From assembly GCA_044449065.1 (NCBI GenBank), contig JBIOHP010000003.1:124001-188000 (forward strand): a stretch of 64,000 nt of DNA. Direction: 5' to 3'. The stretch comes from JBIOHP01 sp044449065. GTDB taxonomy: Bacteria > Bacteroidota > Ignavibacteria > UBA10030 > SZUA-254. Under the pieces are notes generated by a model. It worked only from the letters and a program-made list of their open reading frames with translations, ran no database searches and was not told where the DNA came from. This document shows positions 24,744 through 33,882 of this stretch, one piece after another (position 1 is the first letter of the stretch; every line of letters begins with the position of its first letter). The position numbers were made by a program, and so were the translations under genes.

Positions 24744-25421
24744 TTAAGTGGATCGAATAGGACTATCCAAAACAGGTTTCTTTGCCGCGCCCTCTCTTTC
24801 CAGTGAATGTATTTTTCCGCGTATCGCGTCGATCACTGTTTTTATCCCCGGTTCATCAAACCGGAATTCACAACTCGTTCCGTCGGTTAAACGAAGGATT
24901 AAGGTGCCATCGGATAGCGGACGCGGTCCATACCCTTTATAATATTCCCGTTCATACGTAACATCAATAATATCCGGATAATTAAATTCATTTTCTGTCA
25001 CTAATTGTTCTACATGCACAATTACTCGAAATGACATTGAGTAGGAGTACGACGTTGACTTCACATCTAATCTGAAACCGCTCCGGATAACGAGCGAGGG
25101 ACCCACGCCTATGATAGCGACGTCTGTTTTTTCCGGAGGCATATCCAGCAAGGGTGATAGCGCTGAATATTCTGCCATATAGTATTCAAACGGTTTGCCT
25201 TCGAGATGAAAGCGTTTTATTGTTTTATCTTTCGCCTTTACTCCCGATTCCGACAACCAATCATGATAGCGTTCATTAACCCATCGAACGCCAAGTTGCC
25301 GGAGATAATCATCCCTCTCATGGTTTCGTATTTTGCTCACCCAGGAGAGATCAAGCGAATGCGTGCGATCATTCGGAATGAGATCTTCAAAAGACGATAG
25401 TAAATCCCCTTTTTCAATCAC
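24744..25421 (-). CDS. Protein of unknown function
   Basis: A 225-residue open frame starting with GTG at 25421; no clear ribosome-binding site is seen. The sequence is soluble, mixed alpha/beta, with a central block of hydrophobic strands (TDVAIIGVGPSLVIRSGF, SMSFRVIVHVEQLV) and a C-terminal DGTLILRLTDGTSCEFRFDEPG stretch that reads like a beta-sandwich or PH-like domain. It is isolated between a repeat island and a membrane-protein gene. I do not recognise the family. Composition is coding-like, but the start is uncertain. Confidence 0.5.
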   Translation of the reverse strand: MIEKGDLLSSFEDLIPNDRTHSLDLSWVSKIRNHERDDYLRQLGVRWVNERYHDWLSESGVKAKDKTIKRFHLEGKPFEYYMAEYSALSPLLDMPPEKTDVAIIGVGPSLVIRSGFRLDVKSTSYSYSMSFRVIVHVEQLVTENEFNYPDIIDVTYEREYYKGYGPRPLSDGTLILRLTDGTSCEFRFDEPGIKTVIDAIRGKIHSLEREGAAKKPVLDSPIRST

Positions 25422-25685
25422 ATTGGTTATTATAAATATTTTTCAATTCAAAACAATAAATTGGTCATCAACTGAAATTGAAAGTTAATCAGATAGGATC
25501 GGACAGTCATTCACATTAATAACATCACATCAGGCATAGAAACGTATCCACTGTGAACTTATTCCCTTAGAGAGGGACACAGCAGGGAAATGATTCAATG
25601 TTGGACAAATGAATTTACTAAATGTTTGCAGAATTGTCAAGGTCTTGAACTTCCCTTTACGGCCTAAATGGAGCCCTAAAATGAA

Positions 25686-25717
25686 AAAGCCCCGCCATCC
25701 AACGATAACGGGGCTTT
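25686..25717 (-). terminator. Rho-independent terminator (- strand)
   Basis: AAAGCCCCG / CGGGGCTTT stem with a 14-base loop; on the - strand it is followed by a T-rich run (TTTTTCATTTTA). It lies about 100 bp after the membrane-protein gene ending at 25814. The flanking sequence is related to that of the terminator at 26610. Confidence 0.75.
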
Positions 25718-25813
25718 GTAAATGTATCTCCGCCAATACTTGTCGCATCCAAACGGTAGAAATAAATTTTTCCGGGACAAAACTTAGAGGATTCAACTTC
25801 CAAAATCAGGGTC

Positions 25814-26419
25814 TCAATCTGATTTCTCCGAAAAAGTGATCCAATGAATGAAATCTCTGTAGGATGTGCGTAATTTCTCCGGGATTGATTTCTCGGTTAC
25901 GACAATCCCGACGCCTATACCAAGGCCGATCAGAAACCAGTGTCTGATCCACTGTAACGTCCACAATGCTGATATTCTTTGAGGATTACCGAAAATGAGA
26001 ACAATGAGCAAGTTTGCAAATAAATTCAAGACTGCGAAAAGCAGAGCAAGATTTAAGAGTTCAACGAGCTTTTTCTTTCCTTGGGAGTTATAAATGAAAA
26101 TGAAAAATAAGTATATCGCCAAAGCGGAAGTCACAGTGTTTAGTACGATGCCTAGAGCGTACCGACCGTGCGCTCTCTCAAGCAATACGGTGACTATCAA
26201 TGCAGCGCTCAGGAGCACAGCAAACGCATTTCTCACACTGAATCGGAGCGTATGGAAAAATACCGAACCGATAATTCCAAACGCTATGAAATCGAAATGA
26301 TGAAGGGAGCGATTGAACAGATCGCCGCGGTAAAATATGTAACCGAGTATCGCGCAACAGAGAACAGAAACGAGCGTCTTGAGCACGATTTCTCTGATCT
26401 TTTCTTCAATGTTTTGCAT
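25814..26419 (-). CDS. Multi-pass membrane protein of unknown function
   Basis: About 201 residues from ATG 26419; the frame opens three bases earlier with TTG. At least five hydrophobic segments are visible (LVSVLCCAILGYIFY, FDFIAFGIIGSVFF, AFAVLLSAALIVTVLL, ALAIYLFFIFIY, LLNLALLFAVLNLFANLLIVLIF, and a last one around HWFLIGLGIGVGIVV). No catalytic or transport motif is recognised. It reads away from the following T9SS gene on the same strand, with a terminator in front, so it is probably a single-gene unit. Function unknown. Confidence 0.6.
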   Translation of the reverse strand: MQNIEEKIREIVLKTLVSVLCCAILGYIFYRGDLFNRSLHHFDFIAFGIIGSVFFHTLRFSVRNAFAVLLSAALIVTVLLERAHGRYALGIVLNTVTSALAIYLFFIFIYNSQGKKKLVELLNLALLFAVLNLFANLLIVLIFGNPQRISALWTLQWIRHWFLIGLGIGVGIVVTEKSIPEKLRTSYRDFIHWITFSEKSD

Positions 26420-26609
26420 CAATAGTAATTTTTCTTAACATTTACGACAAGCATCTAAACACATCAATGGTGAAGTGTTTCCACTCAGGTCAGCTTACCA
26501 GAAGGGAAAACCTTCAACGTTGAATCAACGAATTTACTAAATGTTCGTAGAAATATCAAACTCTTGAGCTTTTATGTATGGTCTAAATGGTTGAGCTCAA
26601 AAATAAAAA

Positions 26610-26639
26610 AGCCCCGCCACCTTTCGATGGCAGGGCTTC
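26610..26639 (-). terminator. Rho-independent terminator (- strand) after the BNR-repeat protein
   Basis: AAGCCC...GGGCTT outer stem with inner GCCA/TGGC pairing around CCTTTCGA; on the - strand it is followed by TTTTTTATTTTT. It lies 23 bp after the stop of the gene at 26662-29772. Confidence 0.8.
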
Positions 26640-26661
26640 GATAATTTATTATTGAAAATAA

Positions 26662-29600
26662 TTACTTCTGCAGCAGCATCTTCCGAACGGAAAGATGGCT
26701 CTCGGTTGCTATCTGGCATATATAAACTCCGCTGCTCAAAGAAGAAGCGTCAAGTTTAAGCGAGTACGTTCTGCCCGGTTCCGCGATCCCATCGTAAAGT
26801 TTCACAACTTCCTGTCCCAACGAATTAAAGATGCGAATTGCAGCGTGTTCCTGCTTTTCAACGCTGAAATTAATCGTTGTTGTCGGATTGAACGGATTGG
26901 GATAATTTTGTGATAATGAAAACTCATACCGGTCGTTTGCATTATGCACCGATAACACTCCGGTGATCGTCATCGTGATCGGGTTGCTGTATGCTTTTCC
27001 GCCTTGCAAATCAACCTGTTGGATGCGGTAAAAATACACGCCGGGGTTTACTTTTGCGTCAGTCCACGTATAATCGTGCGGCGTTAGTGATGTGCCGTTT
27101 CCTGGTATCAACTGACTGACCGTTGTATATCCTGCGCTGTTTTCGCCCCGCCGTTCGATGTAAAATCCGTAATTATTCGTTTCGGTGACAGTTGACCAAT
27201 CAAGTTGAACATTATTGGCGTCAACGATATGAGCGGAAAGAGAAGACATCTCTATCGGCAGCGGCAGTTCGTTCGCTTCCCACATTCCTCTGCCATGCGT
27301 TGCAATTCGCAGCGTACGATCGCTGGTGATCGCCATATCAAACACCGCCACGCGGGGAAGTCCGGAGCTGTATGATGCCCAGCTTGTTCCGCCGTTCGTG
27401 GAGTAATATACTCCGATATCGGTGCCGGCAAATAAATTGTTCGAGTTTGACGGATCGACCACAAAGGCGTTGATGGGAATACTGGGAATTCCCGTGCCTA
27501 TTGCAGTCCAGGCGGCTGAGGATGTCATGTCTGTTGTTTTCCATACGCCCTGTCCGGCTGTGGCATAATACGAAAATGTTACATAGGCAATGGTTGAGTT
27601 ATTCGGATCGACGACGGCTCTGCTGACAAATCGCACCGTACTCCCGCTTGGATTTACGGGGAACGAGGGGCTGGTAATATCTGTCAATGTTGAAGAAGCT
27701 GTTCTTGTCGCGTACACTTTGCCATTGTCGACTCCGACAATGCGGATGCTGTCGTTGTGCGGCGCGATGCCGATGGCAGTAACAGGATAGCCCGTTTGGA
27801 GGGGACCTTGACTGACCAACGTCATATTATCTCCCCTGTTGGTAGATCGGTAGAGCCGGTCTGTTCCAAAATAAACGGTATTGGGATTGCCCGGACCGAG
27901 AGCCATCGGCGCGTAAAACAACGTTGCATCCGTCCCGCCGATGCCGTTGTTTGCAGCGTATGCTACTCCCTCGCATCCCGTGACCGGATAAGTATATCCA
28001 TAACCCCGGAATACCCACTCGCCGTCAGTTGCGCAAGCAGTGTTTGTCACCCGTGCAAGTCCGATCAAATTGCTCGTCTGGTTGAAATAGGTATGGTACA
28101 TTGTTACGGCGGTAGTATTAGCTGCATTCTGGTCAATGAGTGAAAATCCTCCATCTCCATAATCAGCGCGGGTCCATAAATCCGTCGGTTGCAAAAATTC
28201 GGTGCCGTTATCCTGCGAACCGCCTATCGTGAAGTAAGGATCGGTCGGGTGTATAGCGAGACTTTGGAATTGCGTTGCGCTGATACCCGATCCGTTGACG
28301 CTCGACCATGTCGACCCGCCATCGGTAGACCTGAAAATTCCCCCGTCGTTGCCCGTATAGACAATACTGGAATTGCTCGGCGCGCGTTCGATTGCATGAA
28401 CATCGGCGTGCAAGCCGTTATCGCTCGATAACCATGTTGTGCCGCCGTTTGTGGTTTGTTTCACAACGAAGGAGCTCGCTCCGGTTGCGCTTCCTCCCAT
28501 AAGAATATTGTTTGTATTTGTCGGATCCATTGATGCAACGATGTCGTACCAGCATTGCCCGTCGCAAAATCCGGTGACTCCGCTGATAGGGCTGGACCAC
28601 GTCGATCCGCCATCTATCGATCGCCGCAGCGAACCGCTTGATTCGCCGGTCGCGCAGAGGACTGTCACGGTTGATGATATTTTGGTAATCGAAAATGAAC
28701 TCCTGATGCCTGCTGCTAATTGTAATGTTTGCGAAAATGAGGGCGTCGCAGTTAATGCATTCGTTGAAAGATAAACGCCGCCGTCTCCCGGAGTAGTGAC
28801 GCCGCCGTACACGGAGGCAAGTATCGTTGACGGCGTGGAGGGATCGAATACCATATCCATGACGCTTCTATTTCCCGTGCTCGGGACGTCTAAGCCGCCC
28901 GCGGTTGTAACGATGAGTTTAGAAAATGAGACAGAACCTGGTGCACTCGTCGCATTGGTCGATCGAAAGACGCCTCGCAGCCCCATTGGTGGAACAGTGT
29001 TGAGAGCCGTCGCGGCGATCCCGCCGAGCCCGCTTGCAGTGGAGACAAAGATGGTTGCCGGATCCGACGGGTCTACAAGTATTTTGCTGATTGCGCGTCC
29101 GGTAAAACAATTGTATGTCACCGGAGTTGTTGTGCCGGTCGTGATTGAGGGGTTGATGGGACCAACCAGGTCGGCAGTTGTTGTTGCGTTATCGATTCGG
29201 TACAGCCCAACTCCAAAAAAACTATCAATCGATAAATTCGGTTCGCCTGTCCCAACGTACACAATCGTGTGATCGGACGGAGCAATTGCAATGGAGCCGA
29301 TGGCGAGGGATTGCGCATTATCAAATATTGCAGTCCAGTGAGCGCCATCATCGGTAGTCCGGTAGACTCCTCCCTGTGCCGCTCCGCAGTAGACAATACT
29401 CGGATTGCTGGGATCAATGGCGATACACGTGATCCTCCCCGTCACCGAATTGACCGTAGAGTTTGTCTGACCGTTCGGGATGGGAGCTGGACCGAGGGGC
29501 GTCCACGATATGTAATTTACCGAAGAGGGTTTGGACATCTGGGATTTTTCCATGACGTCAATAGCTTTTTGCCGTTCAATTCCTGCATTGACATAAGGTA

Positions 29601-29772
29601 ATCCGCGAAGCATGTTGATATTTTCATCCCTCAGCCGGAGATATTCGCCTTTGTCGATCCGGCTATTGAGGAAACCGGGGACATCTGGATCGCCGTTGCT
29701 GGAGTTGGATTGTCCATACGTGAACGACAATGAGCAGATCACCATGAGTAAACTTAGTAGCGTATGTTTCAT
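26662..29772 (-). CDS. Secreted BNR/sortilin-type beta-propeller protein with T9SS sorting domain
   Basis: 1036 residues. A Sec signal peptide (MKHTLLSLLMVICSLSFTYGQ) is followed by many BNR/Asp-box-like repeats of the form YRSTDGGSTW, TNGGTTWLSSD and TDDGAHWTAI, indicating two or more beta-propellers. Each repeat is preceded by a DPSNPSIVYCG-type strand, typical of VPS10/photosystem-stability-like propellers. Near the C-terminus comes a beta-sandwich (IEMSSLSAHIVDANNVQLDWST), then the type IX secretion domain with QNYPNPFNPTTTI, GQEVVKLYDG and SSGVYICQI. It is therefore exported across the outer membrane and probably surface attached. The ligand is unknown. A related propeller protein without the T9SS tail lies at 55620. 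Confidence 0.88.
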   Translation of the reverse strand: MKHTLLSLLMVICSLSFTYGQSNSSNGDPDVPGFLNSRIDKGEYLRLRDENINMLRGLPYVNAGIERQKAIDVMEKSQMSKPSSVNYISWTPLGPAPIPNGQTNSTVNSVTGRITCIAIDPSNPSIVYCGAAQGGVYRTTDDGAHWTAIFDNAQSLAIGSIAIAPSDHTIVYVGTGEPNLSIDSFFGVGLYRIDNATTTADLVGPINPSITTGTTTPVTYNCFTGRAISKILVDPSDPATIFVSTASGLGGIAATALNTVPPMGLRGVFRSTNATSAPGSVSFSKLIVTTAGGLDVPSTGNRSVMDMVFDPSTPSTILASVYGGVTTPGDGGVYLSTNALTATPSFSQTLQLAAGIRSSFSITKISSTVTVLCATGESSGSLRRSIDGGSTWSSPISGVTGFCDGQCWYDIVASMDPTNTNNILMGGSATGASSFVVKQTTNGGTTWLSSDNGLHADVHAIERAPSNSSIVYTGNDGGIFRSTDGGSTWSSVNGSGISATQFQSLAIHPTDPYFTIGGSQDNGTEFLQPTDLWTRADYGDGGFSLIDQNAANTTAVTMYHTYFNQTSNLIGLARVTNTACATDGEWVFRGYGYTYPVTGCEGVAYAANNGIGGTDATLFYAPMALGPGNPNTVYFGTDRLYRSTNRGDNMTLVSQGPLQTGYPVTAIGIAPHNDSIRIVGVDNGKVYATRTASSTLTDITSPSFPVNPSGSTVRFVSRAVVDPNNSTIAYVTFSYYATAGQGVWKTTDMTSSAAWTAIGTGIPSIPINAFVVDPSNSNNLFAGTDIGVYYSTNGGTSWASYSSGLPRVAVFDMAITSDRTLRIATHGRGMWEANELPLPIEMSSLSAHIVDANNVQLDWSTVTETNNYGFYIERRGENSAGYTTVSQLIPGNGTSLTPHDYTWTDAKVNPGVYFYRIQQVDLQGGKAYSNPITMTITGVLSVHNANDRYEFSLSQNYPNPFNPTTTINFSVEKQEHAAIRIFNSLGQEVVKLYDGIAEPGRTYSLKLDASSLSSGVYICQIATESHLSVRKMLLQK

Positions 29773-30105
29773 AAGTGCTTGATCCTTATAAGGTTAAAAG
29801 TGATGAGTTAGGATAATTCAATAATATCCTGAAAACAATAATTATGGTGAAATAAATCCCCAATGGGTGTACAAAACTGATCGATAGGAGGGTCCATCTT
29901 TCCACAGAGATCAGAAAATTCGACTTATCATTTTACGCAACAGAACGGCAAGATGCAACCAGTTAACAAAAATTAATGTCCATTCTGTATAATCAATAAT
30001 AACAAAAGGTTAGACGTTCCATTGAGTGCTGGAACGATTAAAGAAACAAAAAAATCCCTATCCTGAATATCGAGGATAGGGATTTTAGTCTGAATGCCAA
30101 TGTCT
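29773..30105. other. Intergenic stretch between two T9SS genes
   Basis: It carries the terminator of the downstream-strand neighbour (30051-30086), a small inverted repeat CGTTCCA / TGGAACG (30015-30036), and a short palindrome CCTTATAAGG at 29784-29793 just before the 29772 start. The promoter of the BNR-protein gene must lie here; no consensus is certain. No gene seen. Confidence 0.6.
30051..30086 (-). terminator. Rho-independent terminator (- strand)
   Basis: A perfect 14-bp stem AAAATCCCTATCCT / AGGATAGGGATTTT with an 8-base loop; the - strand reads into TTTTTTGTTTC. It lies 20 bp after the stop of the repeat protein at 30106. Confidence 0.85.
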
Positions 30106-32835
30106 TTATTTAATCAGCACCATTCGCTTCATATCTGTAAACGCTCCGGCAGTTATCCGGTAGAGATATATCCCGCTTGGGAGGTTGCTTGCATCGAAAT
30201 GTACCGCTTTATCTCCCGGCTGCTCGGTTGCATTTACCAACGTCTTCACCTCTTGCCCGAGGACGTTATAAATAGCGAGTCGGACATAAGACTCCTTAGG
30301 TATTTGATAATAAATGGTTGTTGTTGGATTGAACGGATTGGGGTAATTCTGCTGCAGGGCAAACACTGTCGGCAATGAATTGTGATCATTCACTCCTAGA
30401 ACACCGCTCAGCGTCACTACAATGGCGTTGGAGTAAACATAAGCGCTGTTTAAATCAACAAGTTTCAGGCGGTAATTGTATATCCCATCTGCTACCTTAG
30501 TATCCGTCCATTGGTAAGTATGTTCTTCCAACGAGGTGCCCGCGCCGGGGATTAAATCACTCACCACAGCGTACGCTCCGGCGTTCTGCGCCTTGCGTTC
30601 GACATAAAAGCCCAAACTGTTCTCTTCGCTCAGTGTACTCCAATCTAATTGGACGCCTGTTGTCAGGGTTGTGGCGGTTAACGACGCAAGTTGGATCGAT
30701 AGCGCTGCTGCGCTCAGCTCCGGTGTGGGTTGGCTTTCGTTTCCATGAATATCCACCGTGGTCACCCGATAGAAATATTGATTGCCAACCTGTGCTGATG
30801 AATCTATGACTGTCGTATCCGATGTGCTGCGCAGTCGCGTGGAGTTGTTAATCGGAAACCCCGTCGCGGTCGAGCGGTAAATAGTGTAATATCCCAAGTC
30901 CGGATCACTACGGTCCGGATTCCAATGGACTTGAATGGGTCCGTTCGCCAGCGGAAGAATTGCAGCGTTCCGCGGAGCAATCGGCGGAAGATTATCCACA
31001 GAGTAACCGCTGTCAATATTAGAGTCCCAGAAAACAAATTGATTCGACGTTTGAGCCGATACAAGGAACTGATAATACGGTGTTCCCCACAATCCTGAAT
31101 CGGATAATGTGGGAGCGGTGAAACTGTAGTTCGGGAAATAATGGCTTGTGATTGTTCCCACCAATTCCCAATATGTTGTGCCGGTTTGAGAAACGATTGT
31201 GCGGTATCCTTTGTCCGGGCTAAGTTTGCTTAATTCTCCAGGAGGCTGTGCTTGCGATGGGGCGGAGGTACCCGAAATTCCTCTCCATATTGAATATTGA
31301 GTTATAGTTTGGATAGAAAACGTATCGAGATAGGAACGGTTCCACTCAACAGTTACCTTTCCTCCCTGGTCATTGGGAACATCCTTCACTTTAACGATGT
31401 GCGGCGTCGCATCTCCTAAGTAGCTGATATGATCTACATTTTGAGTGTAGATGTCAAAACTACTACCGCTGCGATAATCAGACCAAGCAACGATTGCCCC
31501 GCCTAACCCGTCTGAAACAAGAACGGGCGTAATTTGATCGTCTGCCGCTGTGCTGATAGGGGCGCCGTCCGTTTTCCACAGCACTGTGCCGGATGAGTTC
31601 ACAGCTTGCGCATAGACATCATAGTTGCTTCCGCTCCGGTTGTCTTGCCATGTGATAATAGCTCCCCCGGCGCCATCTGAAACGATAGAGGGGGAAGATT
31701 GATCTCCTATCGCCGTGCAGATGGCAACGCCATTGGTCGTCCATTGTGCAGTGCCTGCAGCATTCACGCTTTGCGCATAGATGTCAGGGTGGTTGAGATC
31801 GTTACGGGTATCTTGCCAGGTTATGATAGCGCCAGCCGAGCCGTCTGAAATGATAGCGGGATTATCTTGATCGTTTAGTGCGACGGTGAGGTAAACGCCA
31901 TTGGTCGTCCATATCAGAGTGCCGGCAGCGTTTATATGTTGTGCATAAATGTCTTTATCTATGCCGCGATAGTCCCACCATGTGATGATAGCCCCCCCCG
32001 AGCCGTCTGAAACGATTCTGGGATCGTATTGAAAGTGAAGGCCTGCCGTCGGGGTGACCACAACACCGTTGGCGGTCCACTGAACAACGCCGGAAGCATT
32101 CACGCGCTGAGCATACGTAAGGTTTTGGGAACTGCCTTCGCGTCCATCCTGCCACGTTATAATAGCGCCCCCCGCGCCATCCGATACGATGGTGGGGAGA
32201 ATTTGATCGCCGGCAGCCGTACAGATGGGCACGCCGGTACCTGTCCATTGTGGAGTGCCAGAGACAGTTATACGTTGAGTATAGATATCCCAGTTAGTGC
32301 CGCTACGGTAGTCTTGCCAGGCTATGATAGCCCCGCCCGAGTCGTCCGACACAATGGTGGGGGAGATTTGATCACCTGCCACGGTGCAAACAGGAACGCC
32401 GCCGGTTAGCCAACGGAGAAGCCCGGATGCATTCACATGTTGAGCATAGACATCATAGTTACTGCCGTTGCGATGGTCTTGCCATGTAATAATAGCTCCG
32501 CCGACACCGTCTGGCGCGATCGCTGGATTGGATTGATCTCCCGCAATTGTACAGATGGCAACACCGTTGGAATTCCATTGCGCAGCGCCGGATGCATTTA
32601 CACGTTGAGCGTAGATGTCCCAGTTACTACCGCTGCGATGGTCTTGCCATGTCATGATGGCTCCGCCCGCGCCGTCCGATATTATTTCGGGGCTGGATTG
32701 ATCACCGGTTGCCGTGCAGATGGCGTTGTTAATGTTTGGGTTAATTGACCATTGAGCAAATACCCCCATTGGGTAGAGTTGCAACATTAAGATAAGCGCT
32801 CCAAGAAAACGGAGATTTGTAACTGTATGTTTCAT
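30106..32835 (-). CDS. Secreted tandem-repeat protein with T9SS sorting domain
   Basis: 909 residues. Signal peptide (LGALILMLQLYPMGVFAQ), then eight tandem copies of a 55-56 residue unit at residues 38-468. The consensus is built around GDQSSP-IVSDGAGGAIITWQD-RSGSN-DIYAQ-VNASG-QW-NGV; the fifth and eighth copies are the most divergent or short. The unit looks like one beta-propeller blade or a beta-helix rung. It is followed by fibronectin-III-like sandwiches (PPIAPRNAAILP..., SIQLASLTATTLTTGVQLDW) and a type IX secretion domain (QNYPNPFNPTTTIYY, GQEVKTLVN, LPSGIYLYRI). Exported surface protein, ligand unknown. Confidence 0.88.
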   Translation of the reverse strand: MKHTVTNLRFLGALILMLQLYPMGVFAQWSINPNINNAICTATGDQSSPEIISDGAGGAIMTWQDHRSGSNWDIYAQRVNASGAAQWNSNGVAICTIAGDQSNPAIAPDGVGGAIITWQDHRNGSNYDVYAQHVNASGLLRWLTGGVPVCTVAGDQISPTIVSDDSGGAIIAWQDYRSGTNWDIYTQRITVSGTPQWTGTGVPICTAAGDQILPTIVSDGAGGAIITWQDGREGSSQNLTYAQRVNASGVVQWTANGVVVTPTAGLHFQYDPRIVSDGSGGAIITWWDYRGIDKDIYAQHINAAGTLIWTTNGVYLTVALNDQDNPAIISDGSAGAIITWQDTRNDLNHPDIYAQSVNAAGTAQWTTNGVAICTAIGDQSSPSIVSDGAGGAIITWQDNRSGSNYDVYAQAVNSSGTVLWKTDGAPISTAADDQITPVLVSDGLGGAIVAWSDYRSGSSFDIYTQNVDHISYLGDATPHIVKVKDVPNDQGGKVTVEWNRSYLDTFSIQTITQYSIWRGISGTSAPSQAQPPGELSKLSPDKGYRTIVSQTGTTYWELVGTITSHYFPNYSFTAPTLSDSGLWGTPYYQFLVSAQTSNQFVFWDSNIDSGYSVDNLPPIAPRNAAILPLANGPIQVHWNPDRSDPDLGYYTIYRSTATGFPINNSTRLRSTSDTTVIDSSAQVGNQYFYRVTTVDIHGNESQPTPELSAAALSIQLASLTATTLTTGVQLDWSTLSEENSLGFYVERKAQNAGAYAVVSDLIPGAGTSLEEHTYQWTDTKVADGIYNYRLKLVDLNSAYVYSNAIVVTLSGVLGVNDHNSLPTVFALQQNYPNPFNPTTTIYYQIPKESYVRLAIYNVLGQEVKTLVNATEQPGDKAVHFDASNLPSGIYLYRITAGAFTDMKRMVLIK
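31432..32724 (-). repeat. Eight in-frame tandem repeats of 165-168 bp
   Basis: DNA encoding the eight 55-56 residue units of the protein above. Neighbouring units are clearly similar at DNA level (recurring GCCCCGCC..CCGTCCGA and GTCTTGCCATGTNAT blocks on the + strand). This allows copy-number change by recombination. Confidence 0.8.
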
Positions 32836-33452
32836 ATCTTCTTTGCCTTATTATTATTAAATTATATCGAAATATTTTTGATGCTTTAAAGTCAATGCTC
32901 CGAAATCGCCGAGAGATGGTCTTGTTGGATGTTATATCGACCCTTCTCTGAAGCATCATTCGAATACTGTTTTATGAATTAACTCGCCGGTAAGATTTCC
33001 GTATCCCCTACCAGATTTATGTATCGAATTAAATGACGGTGAATTTCTGATTCAGTTCGTTGGTAATTTCAGATTAAGTTATCTGATCTAATAAAGAAGT
33101 ATAATAATATCCAACGGAAGAGGCAATACGGAAAGAAGGTATTAGAATAAATTAATGAAGGTTTTAAGTTGCTCCATCTCACCCCGCCGGGGTTCTGTTA
33201 TCATCCGGCATGATTTCTTGTTATAGTTATGGCGTCCCTATGGGAATTTTGCCTCTGCTACCCTTTCGATGATTTAGTGATTCCAATCCCTACGCGTCCG
33301 GTTAAGCCGTGCGATTAGGCAGGGGATTGAGAGATAGGTAAGAATTTAAAATTTGTAAAAATTTCCCTTGCTATTTTAACTAAAAGTCCTTATATTATAT
33401 ATAGTACATGTATTGTATAATCATTATTACCGGGAATTCGTTGTAATTGCGC

Positions 33453-33505
33453 AAATCGGTAGGTTACCGATTTAATTCAACAACCCCGATTACTCGGGGT
33501 TGTTG
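33453..33505. repeat. Two adjacent hairpins
   Basis: AAATCGGTA / TACCGATTT with a 3-base loop (33453-33473), then 12-bp CAACAACCCCGA / TCGGGGTTGTTG with a TTAC loop (33478-33505). Neither is followed by a clear T-run, so they are better seen as structured elements than as terminators. They precede the 11-bp repeat array. Confidence 0.7.
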
Positions 33506-33615
33506 TACAAAGCGGGTTATGTACAGTAAAGCGCCAGCTTTGCTGAATTGCGGATTAGATCGTGCTATCTATCGCTCCCACACTCCCCGCGGGGAAACTA
33601 GCAATGGTAGGAATG

Positions 33616-33767
33616 TGGTACGGAACTGTCACAAATATGGTACAAAACTGGTACATTTCTGGTACAAAAGTGGTACGGAATCGGTACAGGACCTCGATCA
33701 AATCTATGATTTCAGTTCAAATAAGAAGTTTTAATAAAAAAATGATTATTGTACCAGTTTTGTACCA
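33616..33767. repeat. Array of 11-bp TGGTAC repeats (iteron-like), direct and inverted
   Basis: TGGTAC starts at 33616, 33638, 33649, 33660 and 33671, with CGGTAC at 33682; the skipped position 33627 holds a degenerate TGTCAC. Spacing is exactly 11 bp (consensus TGGTACAAAAC). Two inverted copies (GTACCA) lie at 33751 and 33762, again 11 bp apart. A period near one helical turn places all copies on one face of the DNA, as expected for cooperative protein binding. Confidence 0.8.
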
Positions 33768-33882
33768 GTTGGTAAAATCAGGATGGGAAGCCGGCGTGAG
33801 AGTTTTGGATCGGATAAATGAAAATGATGAAGGGCGTCAGCGGGCAGGAAGCTGCCCGGGTTCATGTCGCTCAAATTGATAT

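Larger units (their letters stand above)
32836..33882. other. 1.05-kb intergenic region without a convincing gene
   Basis: AT-rich first half with no signal I can name beyond small palindromes (ACCCCGCCGGGGT at 33181, TCCCTATGGGA near 33235). The second half holds two hairpins (33453-33473 and 33478-33505) and an array of 11-bp repeats (33616-33767). Short open frames over the array translate the repeat (VVRNRYRT-like peptides) and are not credible genes. The promoter of the 30106-32835 gene should lie close to 32836. Confidence 0.7.

Noticed and set aside
24744..25421. Regulator or transposase associated with the foldback element
   Set aside because: No DDE, HUH or helix-turn-helix motif is visible; left as unknown.
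25530..25796. 88-codon - strand open frame
   Set aside because: It runs across the terminator stem at 25686-25717 and has no recognisable features.
31432..32724. Possible CRISPR or satellite array
   Set aside because: The period of 165-168 bp is a multiple of three, stays in frame and encodes eight protein repeats.
33562..33879. Small + strand open frame over the TGGTAC array
   Set aside because: Much of its translation is the 11-bp repeat read in shifting frames; no ribosome-binding site or known domain.
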